Shown here one piece after another: positions 12,901-24,900 of a DNA stretch of 64,000 bases; the first letter of the stretch is position 1, and each line of letters starts with the position of its first letter. The DNA is from Shinisaurus crocodilurus (lineage: Eukaryota > Chordata > Lepidosauria > Squamata > Shinisauridae). A model generated the notes under the pieces. The model saw nothing but the letters and a program-made list of their open reading frames with translations, did not search any database and was not told the DNA's origin. Made by a program: the position numbers and the translations under genes. Location of the stretch: the NCBI GenBank assembly GCA_021292165.1, contig CM037879.1:21537525-21601524 (forward strand). The letters are read 5' to 3'.

Positions 12901-15900
12901 CGTCTGTATAAAGGGGGATGGTACTTACATAACAACAGTGGAGGCAGGTATGTAAAGGCATGGGAATGGGGAATAGGCACTGGAAACACATTTAAGAGAT
13001 CCATTTTAGTTCCCTTTTTCCATCTAGAACACCCCTATTTTCTAACTGCCAAGTATGTTGTGCTTTGTGTTTTTTAAACTAAAACTGTGAGGGCAAAAAA
13101 CCTTGATCCTCCCCATTTTTTAAATGCAATGCTGAGATTGCAAGGCATTAAAAGCCATGACCTGAGTTCTTGGTTGATGTTGTCTGTGTAGGCTTGAAAA
13201 GGAGTGCTAAGCAAGGACAAAGGGATTTGCAGTTTGGGTGACTGGGGAAGAGCAAGTAGATGTGAGGATGCACTGATGAAACTGACTGAAGGACCGTTGT
13301 GCTGATAGATCTGTTGATCAGCTTTCTGCAGTGTGAAGGTGGCAGGGAAGAAAAGCACCTTGGAGCAGCTCGCCGATGCCATGGAGATGATCCAGAAGTC
13401 CAGCGGGGATGTTGAGCTACAGATGGCTGGTCTCAGATTTGTCACCAAGATCTTGGAGGAGGAGCCTGAGCGAGAGCGGCAAGAGAAACATGTCATCAAA
13501 GCAGAGGATGAACTCAACATCAGGTCTGTTTTAGCATTGTAGGTCCTCTCCCTCCGCCTCCCAACACCTGCCAGATATAGGAAGAAATATAGGAAGCTGC
13601 CTTATGCTGCGTCAGATCATTGGTCCATGTAGTTCAGGATTGTCTACACCAGCCTTCCCCAACCTGGTGCCCTCCAAATGTTGTTGAACCACAAGTCCCA
13701 TCAGCCCCAGCAGCATGGTCATTGGTTAGGAATGATGGAAGGTATAGTGCAACACATCCAGAGGGTGCCAGGCTGGAGAAGACTGGTGTACGCTGATTGG
13801 CAGCATCTCCACAGGGGTCTTTTCCAGCCCTACCTGGAGCTGTTGGGGATTGAACCTGGGACCTTCTGCATGCAAAGCATGTTCTCTGTCACTGGGCCAC
13901 AGCCCTTTCCAGAAGGACAGTGGCTCTTTGGTGACAGGATGCATTCCATGGCATTGCACTGCAAGAGTATTGGACAGGAATCTTGTGCGTGTGTTTTTTT
14001 TAACAGCAATAGTGACGATGCAGAAAACTGTCCAGTGAATCTTTGGCATAGTGGAGGTGTTTGAAATATGAACCTTCCAAGCTGCGGTTCCATAATCTGA
14101 GATGAGTTAGTTTGAATTAGGCTTGTCAAGCAAATAAATATGTTTTTATTCCTGAAATTAGCTGGCCTTTAATCAGATATATTAAGTTGACATTTACATA
14201 TTGCAGATCCTCTCAGAAAGTTCCCCAAGGAAAGGATCAATATCTTGTAAATGGGAGAACTGACAGTTAAATAAACGAGAGCTCATTGTTAGAAGGAAAG
14301 GCCATCTTGAAAACGTCTGTTTTCATCAAGCTTGGGAATACAGGAAAGTCAATATTTTTTAAAAGGAATGATTTATTACACTCTTATATGGGGCTTTCAG
14401 TGGACCCCAATTCAAGAGACAGATGAGGCCCACACCTGCTTGGCTCGAACAGTGCTGCAACATCAGGTGCTTCTGGAAAGCTCACTAAGATATTTCCTAC
14501 TGTAGTAGCATACCAGAGCCTAAATGGCTTAAAAAATAAGATCAACACCCATTTGTACCATGAAAAATCAGTGTGGATAGAAGGCCTGGTTCGCACATAA
14601 CTACAACCCAGGGTCTTTTTAAACCCTGGGTTGTCATGAATGAGCTAGTTCACTCTACTCGATCATTCCCACTGTGAGTGGAAGCAGCTAAACAACAGAG
14701 CATTCCTGGGTGGCTTAGCGTGATATCTGACCCCAGAACTCAGGATTGTCTCTTCCTTGACAAGCCAGAGTTGGAACCTGGAGTTAAATCTTGCATTGTT
14801 TAGCCACTCCCACTGGCAGGAGGAGCCAAGCAGGAGTGATCGAGCAGTGTGACTTCCCATGCTTGCTCATTCCCGGCAACCCAGGGTTTAAAAACAGGAC
14901 CCTGGGTTGTCGTTATATGTGAACCCGGCCTAAATAAATAAACCATGAGACCTGTTGGCGTGACACTTTTGGAAGGTAGGAAGCTGCCTTATACTGAGTT
15001 AGACCATTGTTCCATCTAGTTCAGTATTGTCAACACTGACTGGCAGTGGCTCTCCAGGATTTCAGTCAAGATTTCTTTCCTAGCCCTACCTGGAGAAGCC
15101 GGGGATTGAACCTGGGACCTTCTGTATGCAAACTAGGTGCTGTACCACTGAGCTATGTCCCCTCCCCTTACAGCCTTATGCAAAGATGGGATCTGCATGA
15201 ATTTGAGCAGCTTCCCTCCAGCCACAATGAACTGAACTCTCAGTCTTCAACTATAGTTTGACAAGTGTTCAGTCCTGAGAAGTGCTTGCCCTCCCTGGGA
15301 TGTTGGCTGGGCTTGGACTCAAGCCATGTCTGGGGGGTCAGTTTTGTGTGATGACTTGCCCCTTTTGCTGCCTGCAGGGAGAAAATGGTGATGATGCTGG
15401 CAGAGCTGCTGGACCACCGAGTGAAGGAAAAGCTGCTGGTAGTCATGGCGCTGCGGGTGCTGTTTGTGCTCCTGGCCAAGTATGACTGGCGGGTTCTCTT
15501 TGCCACCAAAGGCGGGCTGCGTCCTGTGCTGCGCTGCATGCGGGAACACCCCATATCAGCACCGGTGCAGCAGGCTGGCCTAGCAGTAAGTTGGGTGCAG
15601 AGAGTGGGGCAGTTGCTTGTGGTGGGCTGGAGGCAAGAGAAGAGGAGAGTTCGTGGGGGTTTGCGTTAGAAGCGAGGGAAGGAAAGAAGGCAAATGCTAT
15701 TTTGGGCTGTATTAATAGAAGTATAGCTTCCAAATCGCGTGAAGTGATAATTCCCCTTTACTCAGCACTGGTTAGGCCTCATCTTCTTGAGTACTGTGTC
15801 CAGTTCTGGGCACCACACTTTAAGAAGGACGTAGACAAACTGGAGAGGGTTCAGAGGCGGGCAACAAGGATGATAAAAGGACTGGAAACAAGGCCCTATG

Positions 15901-18900
15901 AGGAGAGTCTGAAAGAACTGGGCATGTTTAGCCTTCAGAAGAGGAGACTGAGGGGAGATATGATCGCACTCTTCCAGTACTTGAAGGGATGTCACACAGA
16001 GGAGGGCCAGGATCTCTTCTCGATCATCCCAGTTTGCAGGACACGGAACAATGGGCTCAAGTTACAGGAACCCAGATTCCACCTAAACATCAGGAAAAAT
16101 TTCCTGACTGTTAGAGCAATAAGACAATGGAACCAATTACCTAGGGAGGTGGTGGGCTCTCCCACTCTGGATGCACTCAAGGTGCAGCTGGACACCATCT
16201 GTCAGGGATGCTTTGACCTGGATTCCTGCATTGAGCAGGGGGTTGGACTCGATGGCCTTGTAGGCCCCTTCCAACTCTACTTTTCTATGATTCTATGATT
16301 CTGTGAATGGCGAGTACTGGCTTTGGAAGGGCCATTGTTAGATGGAAGGGAAGGGGCACGTGTTGACCACTCTAGGAAAGGGGTATTGTGAAACAGGAAG
16401 TGAAAAGTACTGCAAGTTTAGCTTGTTAAATAGCGAAAGAAGATTATTTTAATTTATTTCATTCCATTTATTTTAGACATTTTTAACCTACGTTTTAGGA
16501 CAATTTTAGACATTTTTAACCTACCTTTTAGGACAAAGTCCTCATAAAGCAGATTATAATCAGAAATTTAAAAACAATACAATAAATTAAGCAACTATAC
16601 AAAGTTAAAACTGAACAGCAGGTAAAACAACAAGCAGCCATCATGAAAATTTTGGGAAAAGCTAAATGAGTCTTTAGGGTCTGTTGAAAAACATGCAAAG
16701 AGGAGACTTGAAACAAATCTCAGGGGAGTGAATTCCACAAATGTGGGGCCAACAATGAAAAGACCCTGTCTGTCCCTGATAGCCCCCAACTGGATGTGTT
16801 TTCAGGGGCGAACTGGCACCTGCTGTGCTTTATCTGAGCAAAGTAGGGAGACTGAACAAGGACTGCCTGATCCCAGCGTATAGCCTCTTCTCCCCACTGA
16901 ACTGAAACCAACAGAATGAAATTTAATAGGGATAAATGCCAAGTGCTGCACCTAGGAAAAAGAAACCAAATGCACAGTTACAAGATGGGGGATACTTCGC
17001 TCAACAATACTACAAGTGAGAAGGATCTTGGAATTGTTGTAGATCACAAGCTGAATATGAGTCAGCAATGTGATGTGGCTGCAAAAAAGGCAAATGCTAA
17101 TTTGGGCTGCATTAATAGAAGTATAGCTTCCAAATCACGGGAAGTACTAGTTCCCCTCTACTCAGCACTGGTTAGGCCTCATCTTGAGTACTGTGTCCAG
17201 TTCTGGGCACCACACTTTAAGAAGGATGCAGACAAACTGGAAGGGGTACAGAGGAGGGCAACAAAGCTGATCAGGGGACTGGAAACAAAGCCCCATGAGT
17301 TGAGACTGAAACAACTGGGCATGTTTAGCCTTCAAAAGAGAAGACTGATGGGGAGATATGATAGCGCTCTTCAAGTACTTGAAAGGTTGTCACACAGAGA
17401 AGTGCCATGATCTCTTCTCGACCATCCCAGAGTGCAGGACACAGAATAATGGGCTCAAGTTACAGGCCATCAGGAAATGTTTCCTGACAGAGCAATACGA
17501 CAATGGAACCAACTACCTAAGGAGGTAGTGGGCTCTCCCACAGTGGACGCATTCAAGAGGCAGCTGGGCAGCCATCTGTCAGGAATGCTTTGATTTGAAT
17601 TCCTGCATTGAGCAGGGGGTTGGACTCGATGGCCTTATGGGCCCCTTCCAACTGTACTATTCTATGATTCCCTGCCACTGACCTGCTGTCATCTTTGACT
17701 CCTAGGTCTTGAAGCTACTGCTGGGTGCTGGAAACTGTGAGCTACCAGGTGCCTGTACGAAGCCTTACCCTCTGGACCACTCGAGTGCCCAGACAATGCA
17801 AGAGATCTTTGCCAGCATCGGCTCTGCGTCCAGCAAGGACACGGACAACTTGCTCTGTGCCATCCCTGCTGCAATTGAGAAGATGCTTGGCACTGCCTGG
17901 GTAAGGCCGAGTGAGGGATCCTGGTGAGATAAAGGTGCATTCACATGTGGAGGCTAAAACCAGCCCAGGACTATGGGGGAAAATGTGAATCTTCTTGTTT
18001 CTGTTTAGCTTCTGGGGTGAGGATTCACCTCTTCCTCCTTGAACATGGAGCCAACCTGACTGGCTTTTTATTTACTGCTGCCTTGGGGTACTAGCCTTCC
18101 TGGGGCTCGGAGGCACAGCATGAGCATTTCTTCCGTCCTCATACTTTCCATACCACCCTTCTACTGTTCCAGACACCTCTGGAGCAGCTATTGCTGGTTC
18201 GGACCACACTGTCACCCCTTGTCCTCCCTCCCCCAGGGCCTCGACAGCAGTTCAGAATGGGCTCTTAGTACTCAACAAACTGATCAGCCACGACAAGGGC
18301 CTGGCAGAGCAACTGGGAAACGGTGAACTCTGCTCAGTCCTGCAGAGCTGCTGCCACTCGGACCAGAGCTCCAACGAGATGCTGGCTCAGATAATGCTCA
18401 GCCGTCTGGCTGAACATAAGCTCCTACTGAGCCAAGAGAGGACAGGTATGGAATTTTATTTATTGCTTTAAAACTATTTCTATTCCTCCTGTCATGTATA
18501 ACATATCCAGACAGCGTGTACGACAATACAAACCACAATATCGATATATTACATTATGTCGAAAACATGACACAACTATAGCACACAATCAGTAGCCCAT
18601 GAACTAAAAATCAGAGCGACAAGTGTCATGAATCAGTAAATGCTGAGGCCAATAAGGAACTTTTCAACATGCGCCTAAGCTGACCACAGAGTTGGTGCAT
18701 GTTTTAGTTCTGGCGGCAGGGTATTCCAGAGAAACGCCCATCTTCTAATTCTGATCCCGGTTTTTAGTGCAAGCACTCCTCAGTTACCACCAGTCTCTCT
18801 CTCTATCTCAGCCTTGCCCAACCTAGCATCCGCCAGATGTGTTGGACTACAAACACCACCATTCCCAGCCACCAGGGCCCTGCTGGATGTTGTGGACGAT

Positions 18901-21900
18901 GGGATTTGGAGTTCAAGGCATCTGAAGAGTGGCTAGGTTGGGAGAGGCTGTTATATCTGAACTCTGCTTCTTGAAGACCTTTGTGCCCAATGGGGTGACA
19001 TCACCCCTCTCCCAGCTACAGTTCATTTCTTCCCATTGACCCACATATTGCCCCTTTTCAGGATTGGCCAGGTTGGGGGTGGATGGTGTTAGTAACCAGC
19101 ACCACTAGTACCCTGGGGTATTTCTAGGGATTTTGGTCATGGAACTGAATGAGGTTTCTAAACAAACAAACTTCAGGGCAAGGACGAAGTTTCAGCAATG
19201 CCCTCCCAATTCCCCCCCCCCCCGCTCCCCCATGCAGACCCTGCTGCCTCCTTGTGCCTTGAGGACTGTCGAAGTTGCAAAACTGCTGGGCAGCTTCCCC
19301 AGGAGCAGCCTTTGCAAAGAGATGGCCGGAGCCCTGGAGCGTGGCGGCCTCTTTGGCAAGAGCACCTGCCCTGACAAAGACAGTTACGAGCTTCTGGTGG
19401 ACATGCTTCTGCTCAAAGACCTGGCCCAGTTGGGCTCAGAGAAGGAGGTACAGCTGGGCGGCTTAAGGTAAGGCTTCCGTCGCACAGTGAGAGAGTCCTC
19501 TGCTTTGTAGGATCCATTCCTGGTTGGCTTCCAGTTAAAAGTATCTTGAGTAGCAGGGATGGGAATCTCTAGGGCAGCCTTCCCCAACTGGGTGCCCTCC
19601 TGATGTGTAGGACTGCAACCCCCATCATTCCCAGCCAGCCTGGCCACATGGGAATGATGGGAGTTTTAGTCCTACGCATCAAGAGGGCATCCAGTTGGGG
19701 AAGGCTGCCCTAGAGATTTGCTGCCAGTCGGGGTTGTCTGCACCAGGCTAGAAGGAGCTTAAGATCCTTAGAAGACAATGTCTGGGTTCAGCCAACAAGA
19801 TAACCCACACTTAAGGGTTGAGTGTGGGTTGTCGTTGAACCATGGGTTGTTGAAATGTGGGTTATCGTGTTGGCTGAACCCAGCTGAGATAAAAAGCCAT
19901 GGTGAGCAACCCACAATTCACAACCCAACAACAAACCATGGGCTCTCTCCATGGGTTGTTCATGGTTAACAAGCCATGGCTTGTCAGACAACACGATTAC
20001 CCACGGTTCAATGACAACCCACACTCAACCCATACTTAACCCTTGAGTGTGGGTTATCGTGTTGTGTGAACCCAGTCTATATAAGTACTGGAGCGTGGAA
20101 ATCTGCAGGGATGTAGATCGACTGGTATTATATCAAGTAAGCCAGCCTCAGCCAATATGGCCAATGGGTGGGAATGATGGGAGTTGTAGTCCAAAGCATC
20201 CAGAGGGCACCAGATTGCTAGGCTAAGGTAATGTTAACTGCTTGAGAATTAGCTTACCTGCAACAGGGAAATACTGTACAGTTCTGAGATGTGATATCTT
20301 TGTTGACTTGGTGCTCTGGTAGCAAAATACATGATCCTGCATAATTCCCCAAATCAACAGTGTGAAGTAGAGATGCAGGTGAAGATCATGAATAATGTGC
20401 TCATATGCAAGCTTTACTTGGCCGCAGTGGGAAGAGTACCTCCACCCCTAAATACTTGCAACCCTTTCCTAATTACAGGCTATGTGGCTGGCCTTGTAGG
20501 TGTACAGAAACATCAACCCTCCTGGGTGTGTGTGTGTGTGAATTGCCTTCCCCAACCCACACAAGCCAAATGACATCCAGAGGTGGGGAAATTGTGTTGT
20601 GATGCATGATGCATGCAGAGTGTTGCCTTTCCCACCCCACACTTCACTTCTGGAGAGGTAGTGCAAAAACGGCCATGTGCAAAATAAATATAAAGGCAAT
20701 TAATAATATAAAATAGAATAGAATAGTAGAGTTAGAAAGGGCCTATAAGGCCATGGAGTCCAACCCGCTGCTCAATGCAGGAGAACAGATGTGGGAAGCC
20801 CAGGCAGTCACTCATCCAAGCACTGACCCAGCTCATACCTGCTTAGCTTCAGCATACTTTCAGGTGGTCACAAGGCTGCTTGTGACTTAAAGTTGGATTC
20901 CAAGACGATCAGCAGCTGAGTCGTGCATTCCTAGTCTAGAGTGAGCCGCCACTCTTGTACTTAAGGTGCCTGTTTTCAACACACCTTTTCTTCTAACAAA
21001 TCTTCTTTCCTCCTTGGTCCAGGCTTTTGAACAAGTGTTTGGATAGTTCCTGGAAGGATGCAGTACCCTGGCATAAGTGTATTGAGCCGTGTTTGTCTTC
21101 CATGAGTGCCCTCATAAATGACCGAGAGGTAGGGGGGAAGAATGGGGGGCAGGGAAAAGTATGAGGGGAGCGGGGAGCTCACAGTCACCTTGGAGTATGC
21201 TTTATGATCCAGTCTCATAGGCAGCAGCCATGACATGGCATTTGTTGACCAGGACATTCTTCTGCTTCTTCCAAGTATTTGCATGCAGCTTTTTCACTGA
21301 AGATATGTCCACCTGGTGCCTTCTTTACCTTTTTATTTGCCCAAATGTTTTGAGAACATGGGTTTTTTTTCCTGCTGAAAACATTTATGCAAACTGTTCC
21401 TTTGCTGTTTCATCTGATGTTGTTATTATTTTATTGCCGGTGCTGCTTGTATTGTTCCGACTTGCTGATACACAATTTGGTCTTTATTTCTTCCTATATT
21501 TTAAATGTGTTATAGATCATATTTATTGTAAGCTGGTTTGACAATTCATTAAAAAAAAAGTGGGATAGAGATTTTTTTTGAAATGAATGAAATAGAAAAT
21601 TCAGATTGGAACTTGCAAATTCGTATACCCACATATAAAATGCAGGTTTTTCTACTGAATTCAAATACTGAATTCTATTGAATTCAAATTTCTCAAAATC
21701 TCCCCTTTTCACAAGTTGCTATTTAGAACAGGTGTGGGGAGCATTGGAATGTAGCTCCTATCACCCCCCCACCATTGGTCACAATTTCCCGCCCCTGCTT
21801 TAGGAGGAGGATTCCTTACCTGTGTGATGTGGTCCCAGCATGCACACGAGGAGCCCGTTCCATGAAGAACCACTGGAGGAGGGACATGGGCGTGGGTAGA

Positions 21901-24900
21901 GATGTGCTAAAGGCTACCCAGAAAACCTTGTTGCTGTGCTAATTGGACCATGCCGCCTCCCCTCTGTCTGCAGGTTGTTCAGGAGTGCATCGGTTTCCTG
22001 CACTGCCTGGCCACCCTCAACAAGGACTGTGCTGTGATGATGTGCTGCATGGGCACCAAGGAAGCCTTGGCCAAAGTCCTGGAGAAGCACAGCCCCAGTC
22101 TGCTGCGGGTGGCAGAACTGGGGGACCTCCTGAGCAACTGCGAGAAGTATGCCAGCCTGTACAAGAAGATGACAGCCAGCATCCTGGCTGGCGGCATCCA
22201 GGTGAGTCTGGTGTCCTTTGTGGGACATCCGGCTTGGGAGGCTGAGCCAGACAGCGGAGCCACGTGCAGGCGATGCTGTGCTGGGCATGAGCGGTATCCG
22301 AAGGAGACCCAGAGGAGATGAACTGGGGTAGCTGGGAGAGAGGGCCTAGGCCAGCATTCCCCAACCTGCTGCCCTCCAGGATGTGTTGGGCTACTGGGGA
22401 ATGCTGGGGATTTTAGTCCGTCGCATCTGGAGGGCACCAGGTTTGAGAAGACTGGCCTAGAACCAGGTTCTGCCACACATGCGCATGCACGCACACACCA
22501 CCAAGTTTCAGGCCAGATTTGTTTTCATAAAGTTAGTTCCGCTTTATTGTTTCTTCAGTATGACTTAATACCTTGGTCCTTCTTCACCCTCTTGCTCTCC
22601 TCCCTGCACCCCACAATTTACAGATGGTTCTAGATCAGATAGAAGAACATAGGCGGAGTCATCAGCCTATCAACATCCCGTTCTTCAATGTATTCTTGGA
22701 CAACCTTTGTCAAGGTGAGCATCCTTTCAGTGTTTGGGGTTTTAGATGTCTCCTCCCCATTTTAAGCTCTGCCCACTCCTGTCCAACCAGGATCCTTTCC
22801 GTGCTTTCTCCTTTGCTCAGGCTGCAGCATAGAAGTCAAGGAGGACAAGTGCTGGGAGAGGGTGGAAGTCTCCTCCAACCCCCAGCGGGCCAGCAAGTTG
22901 GTGGATGGAAACCCCAAGACCTACTGGGAGTCAAATAGCAGCAACTGCTCCCACTACATCAATGTCTACATGCATCGTGGGGTAATAGTCCAGTGAGTGA
23001 ATATAGGAATCAAGCAGGGGTCTGTGGGGAGAGGAGATGTGGGGCTGGAGTTTGGTGGGTGGGGGACTCTCTCTGCCATTGTAGGGAACCAGGATCTGCC
23101 TTCCATTCAAGGATGGGCTCTGCTCATGCAAAGTGCCTCTGCCTGATTTTTGGAGATTCCCCCCCCCCACACACACACACAGCTCACCCCACTCAGCAGG
23201 ATCTTCCGGCTGGCTGTGTAGCATTTGCAGGGGGCTGGAGGGACTGCCATGGGGTGGGGGAGAGAGGGGGAAGGAAGTCTGCTTCTGCCAGCCCAGTTGC
23301 ACACGCCTAAATCTGGATCCAACTGCTAATGTTTGGGGATGAAAAGGAGTGGGAGGTGGCATTTCTGTCAGTTTGCCTAGAATGGTCTGTGTCTCCCCAG
23401 AAGGCAAGCACTGGTCAACTTAATCGTTCTTTGCTCCATGCTGAAACTAGTTGGGGTTCCTCCATTCTTCGGTGCGCCTTTTGGGGAACCAGGAGAAGAA
23501 ACACCATGTTGGGTTGGATGTTGGAGGAAGAGCTGGGTTTCTTGTTGAGCCAGGCATATGTGAACGAGCCAGTCCATACGGAAGAAGGCAGCCATGCCTG
23601 CTGGTTTGGCGAAGGTGTCGGACCCTCCGCACTGGGGCCTGTCTCTTACTCTGAAGCCCCTGCTCTCTCCCTGTACAGGCAGATGTCTCTGTTGGTGGCC
23701 ACTGAGGATTCCAGCTACATGCCAGCCCGGATTATGGTCATGGGAGGGGAGAGCGCCTCCAGCATCAGCACCAAGCTCAATATGGTCAGTGCTGTGGCCT
23801 GTCCCCATCACCCAAAAGATGCTTCCGTGGCCAAAACGCCAGAGCATAAAGCTCTTCAGCTTGTCTTGCAAGGGTTCTTCACTGCAAGGGATACTGTATT
23901 CTGTTTTGCCTTTGTTTTACAGCTCTGTGGGAAGGACCGTAGCACAGGGGCAGAGCATATGCTTTGCATGCACAAGGTTACAGGTTCAATCCGTGGCATC
24001 TTCACTTAAAAGGAGCAGGGAGCAGTGGGAAAAACCTTCTCTGCCAGAGACTGGACTGCTGCCGCTGGTCAGAGTAGACCAGGGGCAGGCAATATGGTGT
24101 CCTGCAGGTGTTTTGCATCACAACTCCCATCATCCCTGGCCATTTGCCATGCTGGCTGGAGCTTATGGGAGTTGTAGTCCAACACAGCTGGAGGCCAGTA
24201 CTGCGCTGCATGGACAATTAGTTTGATCTGATGTGAGACTGCTTGCTATATTCCTTCCAGCCTCTTTCTTCCTCTTGGGATATTCTTGGTCTTTTAAGTT
24301 GTCCCTCTTTTTGACATTCACACTCCCACATTTAGAAGTTCAGGAAGAAGTGAGTGGCCTGAAAAGCACCAGTCATCTTGGACCTTTATATCTGTCATGC
24401 TGGACAGCCCAGATCACTGAGCTGGGCAGGTGCAAGGGGGGCACAGGAGCAACGAGTGGCTTTTGCTTGCTGCATGTAGCCGTGCGCATCGTTTAGTCTT
24501 TCGTTTACAGCCTTAGGAGATGCATGGGTGGTGTGCTGGCATAAATGCTTTTCAATCCACAGAACCAGCAACCTAGCCATGGATTGCAAGTTGGCTCGCA
24601 TCTACTAAGTCCTTGGCCCTTTTATTTAGCCTCAGCATCTCTATGCTATGCCTTGTTGGGGGGGGGGTGTCACGTGGAAACATTGGGATGGACCCCAAAT
24701 TCTGTGCTTGTAGCTGCTGCGTGCCAGACACTCGGCCATCCCAATCCTTCAGCCTCTCATGGTCACTTCTCTCTCCAGTTTCTATCGTAGAGGTTGACTT
24801 TTTGCCCCGAAGAGGCCTCTTCTGAGGCTGCCCCTCAGGTCGTGAGCTGCATAGGCTTGCCTGGGCTCTTGTAGGCATTTAGAATTCCCTCCTTGCCCCC

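Noticed and set aside
13331..13345. CUL7 exon 6 starting at the ctgcag acceptor (13332)
   Set aside because: Joined to exon 5 it gives an immediate stop. The acceptor 14 bases further on keeps the frame.
19133..19237. In-frame upstream extension of CUL7 exon 10
   Set aside because: The frame is open back to 19133, but the sequence runs through the polypyrimidine C-tract and the acceptor catgcag, so it is intron.
23329..24009. A 226-residue open frame as a separate gene
   Set aside because: It runs through CUL7 exon 15, introns and a SINE, and only the exon part has family resemblance.
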